Positions 17,388-27,357 of a stretch of 64,000 nucleotides of DNA are shown piece by piece. Below the pieces are notes generated by a model, which was given only the letters and a program-made list of their open reading frames with translations, did no database searches and was not told where the DNA came from. The stretch comes from an uncultured Clostridia bacterium (GTDB lineage Bacteria > Bacillota > Clostridia > Oscillospirales > Ruminococcaceae), in assembly GCA_946498095.1 (NCBI GenBank), contig CAMMMX010000012.1:1-64000 (forward strand), in the 5' to 3' direction. The stretch's first letter is position 1. The number at the start of each line of letters is the position of its first letter. A program made the position numbers and the translations under genes.

Positions 17388-19433
17388 TCAAGCTTGTGCA
17401 TTCCGGCAAAGTCTGGCAAGAATACGGGAAGCGGACAAGTCCTTTTTCACCGTTGCCTGTGGGACAGAAATGGCATCAAACAGGGGAGAGGGGTGTATCA
17501 GCTCCAGCTCTTTCAGGATATCAAGCATCAAACGGAATTTGCAAAAATTCACATTCCCGGATAAGCGCATATATAACATGTCTACGTCGCCGCGGACATT
17601 TCCCAGCGCGGAAAGGGCTTTGTAAAGAGTTCCAAGCTCGGAACGCGAGGGCGTAATTTTCTGATAGACACGCGGGGAAAGCTTTTCTCCGTTCCACAGC
17701 TTTTCGTATACGCCTTTAGCGGAAAAAAAAGCATCTTGATCGAATCCAGCACAGCGGATATCCCGCACCTTTATGGAAACGCTTTCCTGACCATTGTAAT
17801 GGTTTATTTCCAGCGAGACTGCCAAATCAACGCGACTGTTTACGGGAAAAGGAAAATCCGGTGTTGGCATCCCAAAACAAATCGCATAGAAGCTCTCGCT
17901 GTCGAAGGAAAGCTTGAGTCTGGTATGTTTTCCTTCTGAAACGGGATAAACCCCTCGAATCAGGGCGTTCGGCATCAAAAAAACAGGGGAGGGGTTCCTT
18001 TCCCCGCAAGGCTCAAGAATCCCTAGCTGGCGGACAGCTTCCAAGGACAGATCGGATGCGCGTAACGACTTGTCCAGCTCCAGCACCGGCTGAGGCATGA
18101 CGTCATACATCTCCCGCGCATATTGCAGCATCGCGGTTTCGAAGGCAGGGACGTTACTGGTGCGCAATGTTACGCCAGCAGCTTTTGCGTGTCCGCCAAA
18201 GCGCGTCAGCAGATCGGAACAGGCTTTTATCGCCGGGTAGAGCGGAAAACCGTCAACGCTGCGCGCAGACCCACGCGCGATACCGCCTTCGTCTGTCAGG
18301 ACCATATTGGGCTTTCCGAATCGGTCCAGCAACCGCGCGCTGACAATTCCGATCACACCCGGATGCCAGTCTTTCCCACAAGCGACGAGGAAGCGCTTGT
18401 CCAGTTTCCGTGGTGCGGCCTCAAGCGAAGATAAAATCTGGGAAAGAATCTCCTGTTCCACAGCCTGCCGTTTACTGTTGTAGGCTCCGATTTTCCGTGC
18501 TTTCTCCGCTGCCTCCTCATCGTCTTCCGACAGCAGCAAATCAACCGCTTCAGAAGCGCTGCTCATCCGTCCGGTTGCATTGATGCGGGGTACGATGCTG
18601 AAAGCGACCGTACGCGCGTCAACGTCAGTAGGATGGATCCCCGCGTTTTCCATCAAAGCGATCAGGCCCGGACGTTCGGTATAGTGCAGCGTTTCCAGTC
18701 CCTTTCGGACAAAGAATCGGTTTTCACCAATCAGCGGTACCACATCCCCGATGGTGCCAACCGCCAGCAGATCACCATACTGTTCCAGCATGGAGGTGTA
18801 ATCACCGTCCTCCAAAGCGGTGATAAGCTTGAAGGCCACGCCAACTCCGGCCAACTCCTTGAATGGGCACGGGCAGTCAAGCCGGTGCGGATTCACAACA
18901 GCGCAAGCGTCAGGCAGGGTATCGCCGGGCTGATGATGGTCGGTAATCACCAGATCGATCCCCAAACTTTTCGCATAAGCCGCTTCGTCCAAAGAGGAGA
19001 TACCGTTATCCACGGTGATGATCAGTTGAATTCCGCCGGCGTGCAGGCGGTCGACGGCATTACGATTGAGCCCATATCCTTCTTTTTCCCGATCAGGGAT
19101 ATAATATCCGACTTGTGCACCGGCGAAAGACAAGTAATGATATAGCATGGCAGTGGAGGTAACACCGTCGCAGTCATAGTCGCCATAGACGGCGATGGAC
19201 TCACCGCCGTCTATGGCAGCACGGACGCGCTCCACCGCCAGCTGCATATCCGCCATCAGGAACGGATCGGAGGGCTGCACCTCATCGCTGAGAAAGGCGG
19301 ACGCTTTTTCCAGTGTTCCCAGTCCGCGCGCAGACAGGATATGCGCCAGGAAGGGCGTCAAATCAGAATGGGCGGTTAGGTTTCGCACCTGAGACTCATC
19401 CGCCTGTTTCAGCAGCCATTTTTTTATCGCCAT
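17388..19433 (-). CDS. recJ: Single-stranded-DNA-specific exonuclease RecJ
   Basis: 5'-3' exonuclease of recombination and mismatch repair, 681 aa. The DHH phosphoesterase motifs are present: AVYGDYDCDGVTSTAM (DYDxDG, about residue 70), VITVDNGISS, ITDHHQPG (DHH), and the DHHA1 segment with RFGGHAKAAGVTL. An OB-fold follows, and a C-terminal extension of about 120 residues is typical of Firmicute RecJ. ATG 19433 was chosen over a TTG at 19457, though neither has a strong ribosome binding site. First gene of a leftward unit with rel, dtd, the MBL hydrolase and hemZ, driven by the promoter at 19514-19542. Confidence 0.95.
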   Translation of the reverse strand: MAIKKWLLKQADESQVRNLTAHSDLTPFLAHILSARGLGTLEKASAFLSDEVQPSDPFLMADMQLAVERVRAAIDGGESIAVYGDYDCDGVTSTAMLYHYLSFAGAQVGYYIPDREKEGYGLNRNAVDRLHAGGIQLIITVDNGISSLDEAAYAKSLGIDLVITDHHQPGDTLPDACAVVNPHRLDCPCPFKELAGVGVAFKLITALEDGDYTSMLEQYGDLLAVGTIGDVVPLIGENRFFVRKGLETLHYTERPGLIALMENAGIHPTDVDARTVAFSIVPRINATGRMSSASEAVDLLLSEDDEEAAEKARKIGAYNSKRQAVEQEILSQILSSLEAAPRKLDKRFLVACGKDWHPGVIGIVSARLLDRFGKPNMVLTDEGGIARGSARSVDGFPLYPAIKACSDLLTRFGGHAKAAGVTLRTSNVPAFETAMLQYAREMYDVMPQPVLELDKSLRASDLSLEAVRQLGILEPCGERNPSPVFLMPNALIRGVYPVSEGKHTRLKLSFDSESFYAICFGMPTPDFPFPVNSRVDLAVSLEINHYNGQESVSIKVRDIRCAGFDQDAFFSAKGVYEKLWNGEKLSPRVYQKITPSRSELGTLYKALSALGNVRGDVDMLYMRLSGNVNFCKFRLMLDILKELELIHPSPLFDAISVPQATVKKDLSASRILARLCRNAQA

Positions 19434-19513
19434 AGCGAATTTTCCACGCCCTTCCAAGCCGCTTAAGAATGGCTCCTACAGCCATCGTACTGGCTCTCAC
19501 AATAGATAAGATT

Positions 19514-19542
19514 ATTATAGCACACATCGAATAAAAGTACAA
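19514..19542 (-). promoter_or_regulatory. Promoter of recJ-rel-dtd-hemZ
   Basis: On the minus strand: -35 TTGTAC (19537-19542), 17-bp spacer, -10 TATAAT (19514-19519), about 80 bases before the recJ start. Confidence 0.8.
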
Positions 19543-19865
19543 TTCGTCCGTGTGTACAGGTGAGGAAACTGATGTAGATTTCTTGTCGGCTGCATGCTTT
19601 TCTAATAGAGTGATGTGTACAGGCACTGTCTGGACGGTAGACTGGATCACATCGCATATTTTATGCAAGCAAGAAGAATCCCGCCCAAAAGGCGGGAACG
19701 GAAAGGATAAGTCTCACTCTATCGGTCGAATGAACCAGAATTTTATCGTGTATAACAAAGGGTAAAACGGCTTGAGCGGCTCAGAAAAATGGGCAGATGG
19801 ATGCGAGTGAAAAACTTTAGGAATCTCTTGTAGCTTTATCCAAATCTTCCGGCTATTTGGGTGAT
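19543..19865. other. Intergenic region with a GC hairpin
   Basis: No gene is recognised. A perfect CCCGCC-CAAAA-GGCGGG hairpin lies near 19680-19697; on the minus strand it runs into ATTCTTCTT, so it may end transcription from the alpha/beta-hydrolase gene although it is about 170 bases past the stop. Confidence 0.5.
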
Positions 19866-20834
19866 TCAATACCAATTGATGTGAAGTGGAGGCTCCTCCG
19901 GCAGCAGATCGCGGGAGACATTCTGGTAAAGAAAATCGTCCAGGACAGCGCGATAGGTATCGGGAGCGCTGGATAGGCCCGCTGCATGCCCCACACCATA
20001 CAGGAGATAAACGCGCGCGTTATTGGCTGCGTGCGCCAACCGGTAGCTTTCGGAAGGAGAGATCATGTCGTCATCGCTGCCGTGCAAAAAGAGAATCGGG
20101 ACGGTCAGGCCGGACAGATGCTGTGTGAAATCCTCATTTGCGCAACCACCCTTGCAGACGGATGCAAGTTCAGCAGCTTGTAGAAAAGGAAACGTTGGGA
20201 GCTGTAGGCTGCTTTTCAAGCGTGCGGAAAAAATGGTCCCGACACAGCTGTAGGCGCTGTCGCAAACGATCCCCTTTACCTGCTTAGGAAGTGTGTCGCC
20301 AGCCGCGCAAATGGTCGCAGCGCCCATGGAAACGCCGTGCAGCAGGACGGACGGCGGCGCCGTCTTCTTAAGCTGCTGGCTGCCGATGTGAATCCAGCTC
20401 AGCAGATCCTTCCTTTCAGTCCAGCCCATGCCGACAGCGTCCCCCTCGCTATCCCCATGCCCGCGACTGTCCGGAACAAGCACCGAGCATCCCAGGTCGG
20501 TGTAATAGGAAGCATACTGCCACATGTCATCAGCGCTGGAACCGTATCCATGTAACAGGATGACCAGCCAATTACGCTGCGAGGAAGCATTTGGATTGCG
20601 AATCAGCTGCGCCGCAAGCGTCAGGCCGTCGTCCGTTACGAAGGTAAGCTGTTCGGCATGGTGGCTTTCAAACCAGCGCCGTCCTTCTTCTGCGGTCTCA
20701 GCAGCTTCAGGCGTTTGGGAACGGGGAGAACGTGTTAATCGCAGGTAAGTCTGATTGCCAATGATCAGAAAAGCAGTCGCAGTGGAGACGGCAACGACAC
20801 AGGCGGCAATGAGTATGGCTAATTTCTTTTTCAT
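19866..20834 (-). CDS. Alpha/beta hydrolase, membrane-anchored or exported
   Basis: 322 aa. An N-terminal KKK and a hydrophobic helix (residues 4-26) point to a signal anchor. The catalytic domain has the oxyanion HGYGSSADDMW, an acidic turn PDSRGHGDSEG, the nucleophile elbow HGVSMGAA (Ser about 176), the acid in HGSDDDMISP and the His in GVGHAAGL. This is the BAAT/YqkD-like group of 'alpha/beta hydrolase' proteins common in Firmicutes; the substrate is unknown. AAGGGG precedes ATG 20834, and a TATAAT lies near 20950 on the minus strand. No operon partner is evident. Confidence 0.85.
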   Translation of the reverse strand: MKKKLAILIAACVVAVSTATAFLIIGNQTYLRLTRSPRSQTPEAAETAEEGRRWFESHHAEQLTFVTDDGLTLAAQLIRNPNASSQRNWLVILLHGYGSSADDMWQYASYYTDLGCSVLVPDSRGHGDSEGDAVGMGWTERKDLLSWIHIGSQQLKKTAPPSVLLHGVSMGAATICAAGDTLPKQVKGIVCDSAYSCVGTIFSARLKSSLQLPTFPFLQAAELASVCKGGCANEDFTQHLSGLTVPILFLHGSDDDMISPSESYRLAHAANNARVYLLYGVGHAAGLSSAPDTYRAVLDDFLYQNVSRDLLPEEPPLHINWY

Positions 20835-21021
20835 TTTTCATTCCCCTTGCTACAATGTTGTCCCGGTTGGTAAGAAAGCAAATTTGTACAAAAGAGAATT
20901 CCTGCATGGAAGAAACAGCGATGCGTTTCATATTCAAGAAGACGCCATTATTATATCATATATTATTTTATTTTTCTACATTTTTCACATAATTTTGTCT
21001 GCGTCAATGTCTGCGTTTTTA

Positions 21022-21054
21022 CAAAAAAAGGAATCGGAAAAAATCCGGTTCCTT
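21022..21054 (-). terminator. Terminator of the antiporter gene
   Basis: On the minus strand GGAACCGGA and TCCGATTCC form a nine-pair stem with one mismatch around TTTT and run into TTTTTTT. Confidence 0.8.
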
Positions 21055-21087
21055 TCGAGGCAAAAGAGAGAACGCTTCCCTACCATT

Positions 21088-22536
21088 TCAATCGTTTTTT
21101 TCAGTTTGACTATTGGTATACGGCTCTACCAGCCTACCGATATCGTTTCCGCTGAGGACCAAAATGTCGTCCTGTTTCAGTGTCGTCGACCCCTTTGGAA
21201 TGACAATCTCATCTCCCCGCTTAATCATGACGATAAGAATTTCTTCCGGGATATCCGCTTGGATAATGGATTTTCCACACCATGGATCAGTGGGAGAGAG
21301 GACATGCTCTAAAAGCTGTGTACCCGTGTCCTCATAGTAATCGGTAAATGTCTTCATGACGGGTTTGGAGTCATCCACCAAACCGAGCTTCTTAGCAAGG
21401 AAAGGAACCAAAGTCCCTTGTACAGATACGGAAAACAAGGCAATATAAAAGACGATATGAAATAAGTCGTTGCCCATTCCGCCTGTTCTGGTTACTGAGA
21501 AGATAGCGAAGACGATGGAAGCGGCTCCCCGCAGGCCGGTCCAGGAAACAAAGAGCAGTTGTTTCAGCGGCATGCGGAACCATCCAAGGATGGCAAAGGT
21601 TGCAACAGGGCGGGCGATCAAAATCAACAGTAACGAGATAACAGTTCCATCGAGCAGTACGGCCGGTAGATGGGAAGGGAAGGAGAGCAGCCCAAGGATG
21701 AAAAACAGCATGATCTGCATAAGCCAGGAGATGCCATCGAAAAAATTCACCAAAGACCTCTTATGGACAATTTTGCTATTCCCTAGCACAATCCCAATGA
21801 TATAGACGCTCAAAAACCCATTGCCGCCGAAAAAATCTGCTAGGGCGTATCCCAGCAAAGCAATTGCGACGACAAAAATGGAATGTAACCCCTCAATTTC
21901 AAAGCTGACGCGTTTGAGGATATTCATTGCGACAAAAGAAATAAATGCACCAACGCCTAGCCCAAACACTATCTGGCATACCACAATTTGAATGACCGAT
22001 TCCGCGCCGGATCCGGATAACAGCGTCAGTATAGTGATGGTGAGCATATATGCACATGGGTCGTTGCTGCCGCTTTCAATTTCCAAAAGCGAAGCCAGCC
22101 CATCCTTTAAATTCAGTTTTTTAGATCGCAAAATGGAAAATACAGATGCTGCATCTGTCGATCCTACAATGGCCCCTAATAGAAGGCCTTCCAGTAGGCT
22201 TGTTTTCAAAAATAAAGTGCACAGCACGCCGAGAATACCGGCAGTCAGTACAACCCCCAGGGTACTCATCCAAATGGAACGCCCCAGCACTGGTTTGGCA
22301 ACTCTCCAATTGGTGCCGAAGCCGCCGTAAAACATGATGAATATCAGCCCGACCGTACAAAGCTGTTCGGCGATGGCGTAATCATCAAAAGGGATTCCCA
22401 CGATGCCATCTGAACCAAACAACATTCCCAGCACCATAAAGATGACCAGCGTCGGTACACCAAAACGGTATAAAACTTTGCTGCAAGCAACACAAAGAAT
22501 AATGATTACCGCGCTTATAATAATTGCAACGGTCAA
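21088..22536 (-). CDS. K+/H+ antiporter of the NhaP2/CvrA type with TrkA-C domain
   Basis: 482-aa monovalent cation:proton antiporter (CPA1). About 12-13 membrane helices up to residue 385; the motif LLLGAIVGSTDAASVFSILR and EIESGSNDP carry the acidic ion-binding residues of the ND family. The cytosolic tail (about 400-475) is a TrkA-C/RCK-C domain (DIPEEILIVMIKRGDEIVIPKGSTTLKQDDILVLSG) that binds regulatory ligands such as c-di-AMP or nucleotides in related transporters. Start TTG 22536 after AAGGGG. Transcribed alone, with its own terminator. Na+ as substrate cannot be excluded. Confidence 0.9.
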   Translation of the reverse strand: MTVAIIISAVIIILCVACSKVLYRFGVPTLVIFMVLGMLFGSDGIVGIPFDDYAIAEQLCTVGLIFIMFYGGFGTNWRVAKPVLGRSIWMSTLGVVLTAGILGVLCTLFLKTSLLEGLLLGAIVGSTDAASVFSILRSKKLNLKDGLASLLEIESGSNDPCAYMLTITILTLLSGSGAESVIQIVVCQIVFGLGVGAFISFVAMNILKRVSFEIEGLHSIFVVAIALLGYALADFFGGNGFLSVYIIGIVLGNSKIVHKRSLVNFFDGISWLMQIMLFFILGLLSFPSHLPAVLLDGTVISLLLILIARPVATFAILGWFRMPLKQLLFVSWTGLRGAASIVFAIFSVTRTGGMGNDLFHIVFYIALFSVSVQGTLVPFLAKKLGLVDDSKPVMKTFTDYYEDTGTQLLEHVLSPTDPWCGKSIIQADIPEEILIVMIKRGDEIVIPKGSTTLKQDDILVLSGNDIGRLVEPYTNSQTEKND

Positions 22537-22703
22537 CTTTTACCAACCCCTTTCCGGATTCCTATCTGCAAGAGTATCGTTTTCCTATATTTTAGTATAA
22601 CAAAAAAAGGCCAAATGCCGCAAGAGCAATCTGTGGTGGTTAGGGGGATAGAACGGTAGCTTCCGAAGCATTCAGAATTTGATACGCCTTTAAAACTCTT
22701 TCA

Positions 22704-22732
22704 TTGAATATGTGAAAGTGTTATGATATAAT
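22704..22732 (+). promoter_or_regulatory. Promoter of lepA
   Basis: -35 TTGAAT (22704-22709), 17-bp spacer, -10 TATAAT (22727-22732), about 75 bases before the lepA start. Confidence 0.8.
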
Positions 22733-22805
22733 ATCTATCATAATATATGTATACGCGCTTAGGCCGCCAGTAGACGGCTTTCAGACTGTTATGAGGTGAA
22801 ACTGC

Positions 22806-24611
22806 TTGTCAAAGAAAGAACATATCCGTAATTTCAGTATCATTGCACATATCGACCACGGAAAATCCACGTTGGCCGACCGGATTCTTGAGCAAACGGA
22901 AACGGTGTCCATGCGGGAGATGGAGGAGCAGCTGCTCGACAACATGGATATCGAGCGCGAACGCGGTATCACAATCAAAGCGCGTGCCGTCCATTTGTCC
23001 TACCAGGCCGACGACGGACAAACCTATGATTTTAACTTGATCGATACGCCGGGGCACGTCGACTTCAATTATGAGGTGTCCCGTTCCCTTGCAGCCTGTG
23101 AAGGGGCGATCCTAGTGGTAGATGCGTCGCAAGGAATTGAAGCACAGACGCTTGCTAACACATATCTGGCTTTAGAGCACGATTTAGAAATTGTCCCCGT
23201 TGTCAACAAAATTGATCTTCCGTCGGCGGAACCAGAGCGTGTATGCAAGGAAATTGAAGACGTCATCGGCATACCTGCTATGGACGCACCGCGCATTTCC
23301 GCTAAAATGGGGGAAAATATTCATGCTGTGATGGAACAGATCGTTGCGCTGATTCCTCCGCCGCAAGGGGATGATGATGCGCCGCTACAGGCATTGATTT
23401 TTGACTCCTACTATGACTCCTATAAAGGCGTTATTGTCTATATCCGCATCAAAGAGGGGACGGTCCGTCCTGGCATGACCATCCGCATGATGGCGACGGG
23501 CGCCGAATTTGATGTCGTCGAGGTGGGATGCATGGGGCCGACATCGCTGATTCCCACAGCGGGATTGTCTGCAGGCGAAGTGGGATACATCGCGGCTAGC
23601 ATCAAAAGCATCGGAGACACCCGTGTCGGCGATACCGTAACTGACGCGAACAAACCCGCGGCGCAGCCTCTCCCTGGTTATCGCAAGGTCAACCCGATGG
23701 TCTTTTCCGGCATCTATCCTGCGGACGGGGCCAAGTACGGCGACTTGCGTGAGGCGCTGGAGAAGCTTCAACTTAACGATGCGTCGTTGTCTTTCGAAGC
23801 GGAAACCTCGGTTGCGTTGGGATTTGGGTTCCGCTGCGGTTTCCTTGGGCTGCTGCATATGGAAATCATTCAAGAGCGGTTGGAACGGGAGTATAACCTG
23901 GATCTGATTACGACAGCGCCATCGGTTATCTATCGGATTACCAAGACCAACGGTGAGGTTGTTTATATTGACAATCCGACCAATTATCCTGACCCCGCTG
24001 TCATCCAGACGGCAGAGGAACCTGTGGTTACGGCACATATCTACGCGCCGACGGAATTTGTCGGTAACATTATGGAGTTGTGCCAGGATCGCCGCGGCGT
24101 ATTCAAGGATATGAAATACCTAGACGCGACACGCGTCGATCTGCATTACGAACTGCCTCTGAATGAAATTGTTTACGACTTTTTTGACGCGCTGAAATCC
24201 CGTACGCGCGGTTATGCTTCGTTTGACTATGAAATGCTTGGTTATGTTCCATCTCAACTCGTCAAACTGGATATCCTTCTGAACGGCGAAATTGTCGACG
24301 CGCTTTCCTTTATCGTCCACGCGGACAAGGCCTATCCACGTGGGAGGCGGATTGCGGAGAAATTGAAGGAGAATATTCCGCGCCAGCTGTTTGAGGTACC
24401 GATTCAAGCAGCAATTGGCGGAAAAATTATCGCACGTGAGACAGTGAAGGCGCTACGTAAAGACGTGCTTGCCAAATGCTATGGCGGTGACATTACGCGG
24501 AAGAAGAAGCTTTTAGAAAAGCAAAAGGAAGGCAAGAAAAGGATGCGCCAGCTGGGGAGCGTGGAGGTCCCACAGGAGGCGTTTATGTCAGTGTTGAAGC
24601 TGGATGAGTAG
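22806..24611 (+). CDS. lepA: Elongation factor 4 (LepA)
   Basis: Ribosome-bound translational GTPase, 601 aa. G1 AHIDHGKST (about 12-20), G2 region RGITIK, G3 DTPGH, G4 NKID and G5 SAKMG are all present, followed by EF-G-like domains II, III and V (the last with QGKCYG-like equivalents) and the LepA-specific C-terminal domain ending [25 protein letters not shown] start at 22806, seven bases after GAGGTG. It opens a unit with the nucleotidyltransferase (8-bp overlap) and hemW; lepA-hemW adjacency is conserved across bacteria. Confidence 0.97.
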   Translation: MSKKEHIRNFSIIAHIDHGKSTLADRILEQTETVSMREMEEQLLDNMDIERERGITIKARAVHLSYQADDGQTYDFNLIDTPGHVDFNYEVSRSLAACEGAILVVDASQGIEAQTLANTYLALEHDLEIVPVVNKIDLPSAEPERVCKEIEDVIGIPAMDAPRISAKMGENIHAVMEQIVALIPPPQGDDDAPLQALIFDSYYDSYKGVIVYIRIKEGTVRPGMTIRMMATGAEFDVVEVGCMGPTSLIPTAGLSAGEVGYIAASIKSIGDTRVGDTVTDANKPAAQPLPGYRKVNPMVFSGIYPADGAKYGDLREALEKLQLNDASLSFEAETSVALGFGFRCGFLGLLHMEIIQERLEREYNLDLITTAPSVIYRITKTNGEVVYIDNPTNYPDPAVIQTAEEPVVTAHIYAPTEFVGNIMELCQDRRGVFKDMKYLDATRVDLHYELPLNEIVYDFFDALKSRTRGYASFDYEMLGYVPSQLVKLDILLNGEIVDALSFIVHADKAYPRGRRIAEKLKENIPRQLFEVPIQAAIGGKIIARETVKALRKDVLAKCYGGDITRKKKLLEKQKEGKKRMRQLGSVEVPQEAFMSVLKLDE

Positions 24612-25425
24612 GGCAAGGAAAATGTTTGATCAAAGCGTTAGAAGAATCTGTGGAACACTCGCGGAATGCCTGAAAGAATGTATCGATTTTGATACTTTTT
24701 CTTTGGCCGTATTCGGTTCCGCTACATTGGATGATTTTCGGCCTGGGATCAGCGATATTGATATTCTTGTGCTAACGGATGATACCCTGACGCCGAAACA
24801 GGCGGATGAGCTGCTGATGTTACGGCAATGTCTGACGGAAAGGGAACAGGATCCCCTTTTTCGTACATTGGAAGGTGGTATCCTGGGGCGTCAGGATTTT
24901 CTTTTTTCCCGATCTGGTCTGGTAGTATATTGGGGAACACATGGACAACGCATCGACACAAGTTATTGCCTCAGCGGTTTTGATCGTTTGGTGTTATACC
25001 AGCATGGTATTATCCTTTACGGTAAGGGGTTCCGGGACCATTTAAGCCTGCCAACTCAAGAAGAGCTTTTACTTGAAATTGCCAGACGGTACCAGGTGAT
25101 TCGCAGATATGCGAGGGAAACCAGCGGCAGTATCCATGCAATTAATTGGCTGTTTGATATTGCACGGGGGTTGTACACGCTGTGTGAAGGGGATGTTGTG
25201 TCGAAATCGGCTGCAGCACGTTGGGCGTTGTCGAATGGGATTTGTCCGGATGAGGTTCAGCCGTATCTGGAAGCTGCATTGCGTTTACGAGAAAGTACGA
25301 TGCCTCCCGCTTCCGTCGACAGTGGTTGGCTTGCTTCGTTGGGAGGGCCAATCCAGCGCTTTGCGAATGTTCTTAGGGAAGCCCTGTTTCATTTTGGGGT
25401 GATAGGCATGCCGTGTGGGCAATAA
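24604..25425 (+). CDS. Nucleotidyltransferase-domain protein (ANT/DUF4111-like)
   Basis: 273 aa. The N-terminal half carries the pol-beta nucleotidyltransferase signature [21 protein letters not shown] (GS..DxD, residues 38-57). The C-terminal helical half includes [17 protein letters not shown], which resembles the same region of AadA-type aminoglycoside nucleotidyltransferases and DUF4111 proteins. Resistance activity is not implied; many chromosomal copies have no known substrate. The ATG at 24604 lies inside the end of lepA and is probably coupled to it. It is inserted between lepA and hemW, which are usually adjacent. Confidence 0.78.
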   Translation: MSRARKMFDQSVRRICGTLAECLKECIDFDTFSLAVFGSATLDDFRPGISDIDILVLTDDTLTPKQADELLMLRQCLTEREQDPLFRTLEGGILGRQDFLFSRSGLVVYWGTHGQRIDTSYCLSGFDRLVLYQHGIILYGKGFRDHLSLPTQEELLLEIARRYQVIRRYARETSGSIHAINWLFDIARGLYTLCEGDVVSKSAAARWALSNGICPDEVQPYLEAALRLRESTMPPASVDSGWLASLGGPIQRFANVLREALFHFGVIGMPCGQ

Positions 25426-25493
25426 ACATTATGTGAAGAAATGTTACTTTACACGCTTTAATGTGATTGAAAGTGAAAAAAGGTGGACTTAAC

Positions 25494-26597
25494 GTGATGA
25501 TCCAGCGGGAGCCGGTCGGTCTTTATATACACGTTCCTTTCTGTCGGCGAAAATGTCCATATTGCAGCTTTTATTCTGTTGCAGCAGACGAAACGTATAT
25601 GGATGCGTACTTGAAAGCAGTTTTGTATGCACTTCAGAAGCTTCCCTACCGCTACGATACCGTTTATTTTGGTGGAGGGACGCCTGTCCTACTTGGTGCA
25701 AAACGGCTGTGCCGTATCTTGGATGCTGTGGACATCTGCAGCGGAGCGGAGATTTCATTGGAAGCCAATCCCTGCGCAGTAGACGCGTCGTTGCTGCGTG
25801 GATTGCGGGTGGCGGGCCTTAACCGTATTTCCTTTGGCGTGCAAAGCTTTTCTGATCGGGAGTTGTCGGCACTGGGCCGTCTGCATGACGCACAACAGGC
25901 TCGCTATTGCGTCCAGGAGGCGCTGCGTTGCGGCATCGGTAACGTCTCGATCGATCTGATGCTGGGGACGCCTTGCCAGACGCTGGAAAGCCTGTCAGAA
26001 AGTATTCGGACAGCGGTTTCATTAGGGGTTCCCCATCTGTCCGCTTATATGCTTAAAATTGAACCAGGAACCCCGTATTGGCGCGATCAGGTCCAGAATT
26101 CATGTCCGGATGACGACAGCGTCGCTGAGCTGTACCGTTCCAGCGTTGCCTTGCTGGAAGAGGCAGGGCTCAAACAATATGAGATTTCCAATTTTGCACG
26201 GCAAGGTTACGCCTGCCGGCATAACCTGAAGTACTGGAACTGTGAGGATTATGCAGCGGTCGGTCCAGCGGCGCATTCGTTTCTGGATGGCCATCGGTGC
26301 GCTTGTCCTGCTGAGTTGGATACGTTTCTGAGCGATCCCCTTCACTGCGACCTAGTGGAGGAGGGGACTGTTTCAGACAGGGAACGTGCTTGGGAGTATG
26401 CCATGTTGCGCCTGCGTTTATCGGAAGGCTTGCCGTTGTCAGCGTATGCTGCACGGGGCGGGGATGCGTCTCGCCTGCTGGAACATGCCGAACCGCTGAT
26501 TGCAGGAGGCTTTGTCCAATATACCGGTGGGAACCTTCGGTTGACCGTGGATGGTTTTTTGCTGTCTAATGAGGTAACTGTCCGGCTGCTGGATTAA
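25494..26597 (+). CDS. hemW: HemW, radical SAM heme chaperone
   Basis: 367 aa. N-terminal GLYIHVPFCRRKCPYCSFYS carries CxxxCxxC for the radical-SAM [4Fe-4S] cluster, followed by YFGGGTP, LEANP, NRISFGVQSF and the C-terminal HemW-type HNLKYWNCEDYAAVGPAAHSF. The additional Cys of true HemN is absent, so the likely role is a heme-binding chaperone and not coproporphyrinogen oxidation. GTG 25494 stands seven bases after AAGGTGG; ATG 25497 is nearly as good. The lepA neighbourhood supports HemW. The other paralogue, HemZ, is at 12542. Confidence 0.9.
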   Translation: MMIQREPVGLYIHVPFCRRKCPYCSFYSVAADETYMDAYLKAVLYALQKLPYRYDTVYFGGGTPVLLGAKRLCRILDAVDICSGAEISLEANPCAVDASLLRGLRVAGLNRISFGVQSFSDRELSALGRLHDAQQARYCVQEALRCGIGNVSIDLMLGTPCQTLESLSESIRTAVSLGVPHLSAYMLKIEPGTPYWRDQVQNSCPDDDSVAELYRSSVALLEEAGLKQYEISNFARQGYACRHNLKYWNCEDYAAVGPAAHSFLDGHRCACPAELDTFLSDPLHCDLVEEGTVSDRERAWEYAMLRLRLSEGLPLSAYAARGGDASRLLEHAEPLIAGGFVQYTGGNLRLTVDGFLLSNEVTVRLLD

Positions 26598-26895
26598 GCT
26601 GCTGAAATTATTCTGGCAACGGAACACTACACAATGAACGATGTCAGAGAAAGGTAAAATTGCAGAGCTATCCACAGAAGGCGCCGCTTTACTCGGAATT
26701 TTTGCTCATTGCTGCGGCAAAACGAAATTCCCACCGACAGACCGACATCGATCGTGTTGATCTGTGTCGAAGAGGGAGCACGCGCGGTTCCTATCAGTGT
26801 TAAATTGCTGGAGCGCGGTATTTTTATTCCGGCAATTTTGGAGATCCTGAAGTCGTGGCACTTCATTTTAGTATCGTTGTGTCTTTCAAAAACAG
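26598..26895. other. Intergenic, no gene recognised
   Basis: Spacer after hemW. Open frames in both directions lack recognisable motifs and ribosome binding sites. Confidence 0.4.
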
Positions 26896-26921
26896 CCGCC
26901 CTGATAATCCTACCAGGGCGG
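26896..26921. terminator. Bidirectional terminator between hemW and the TSUP pair
   Basis: CCGCCCTG and CAGGGCGG form a perfect 8-bp stem with a 10-nt loop. The plus strand continues TTTTGC and the minus strand C-TGTTTTT, so it can stop transcription from both convergent units. Confidence 0.85.
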
Positions 26922-26931
26922 TTTTGCGATA

Positions 26932-27357
26932 TTATCGGGATATCTTTTTTCTATGGGCCTTTGTTTCGTCTTTGTTTCCGCTATCCTTCTCAGGACGCGC
27001 CGGGAAAGAAGCGATTAGTTCCTTGGCACCGATCACCAGCACAAAAACGGCGAATGATTTGGACAGAAAATGGGGGCTGACCCAGTTGGCCAACAACGTT
27101 CCCAGTACAGTTCCGGCTAGGCCGGTGATAACGCAAGGGAGGACGTCCTTCCAGCTCACAAGCTTGTTTTTCGTGTGCAGGACCAAGGCAAGCGCTGCAA
27201 TCGGGATAAAGAACACCAGATTGATCCCTTGTGCCTGTAGTTGTCCCATACCGGCAAACATCGTTAAATAGATGACAAGGATAAAGCCTCCGCCCAATCC
27301 AAGCGACGCTAAAACGCCTGTCAGAAAGGAAACAAGAATGACTGCAAACAGGTTCAT
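26932..27357 (-). CDS. TauE/SafE-family half transporter, second of a pair
   Basis: 141-aa membrane protein of the TSUP (DUF81, TauE/SafE) family, about half the usual 250 residues. GLGGGFILVIYLTMF near the N-terminus is the family's glycine-rich repeat motif; about four helices follow and the tail is cytosolic and charged (PARPEKDSGNKDETKAHRKK). The ATG overlaps the preceding gene's TGA as ATGA, so the two half-proteins are made together and probably form one transporter for a sulfur-containing or organic anion. The substrate is not assignable. Confidence 0.82.
   Translation of the reverse strand: MNLFAVILVSFLTGVLASLGLGGGFILVIYLTMFAGMGQLQAQGINLVFFIPIAALALVLHTKNKLVSWKDVLPCVITGLAGTVLGTLLANWVSPHFLSKSFAVFVLVIGAKELIASFPARPEKDSGNKDETKAHRKKISR

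Noticed and set aside
26709-27080. Plus-strand frame of 123 codons
   Set aside because: It runs through the bidirectional terminator and into the antisense of the TSUP gene; no start site.
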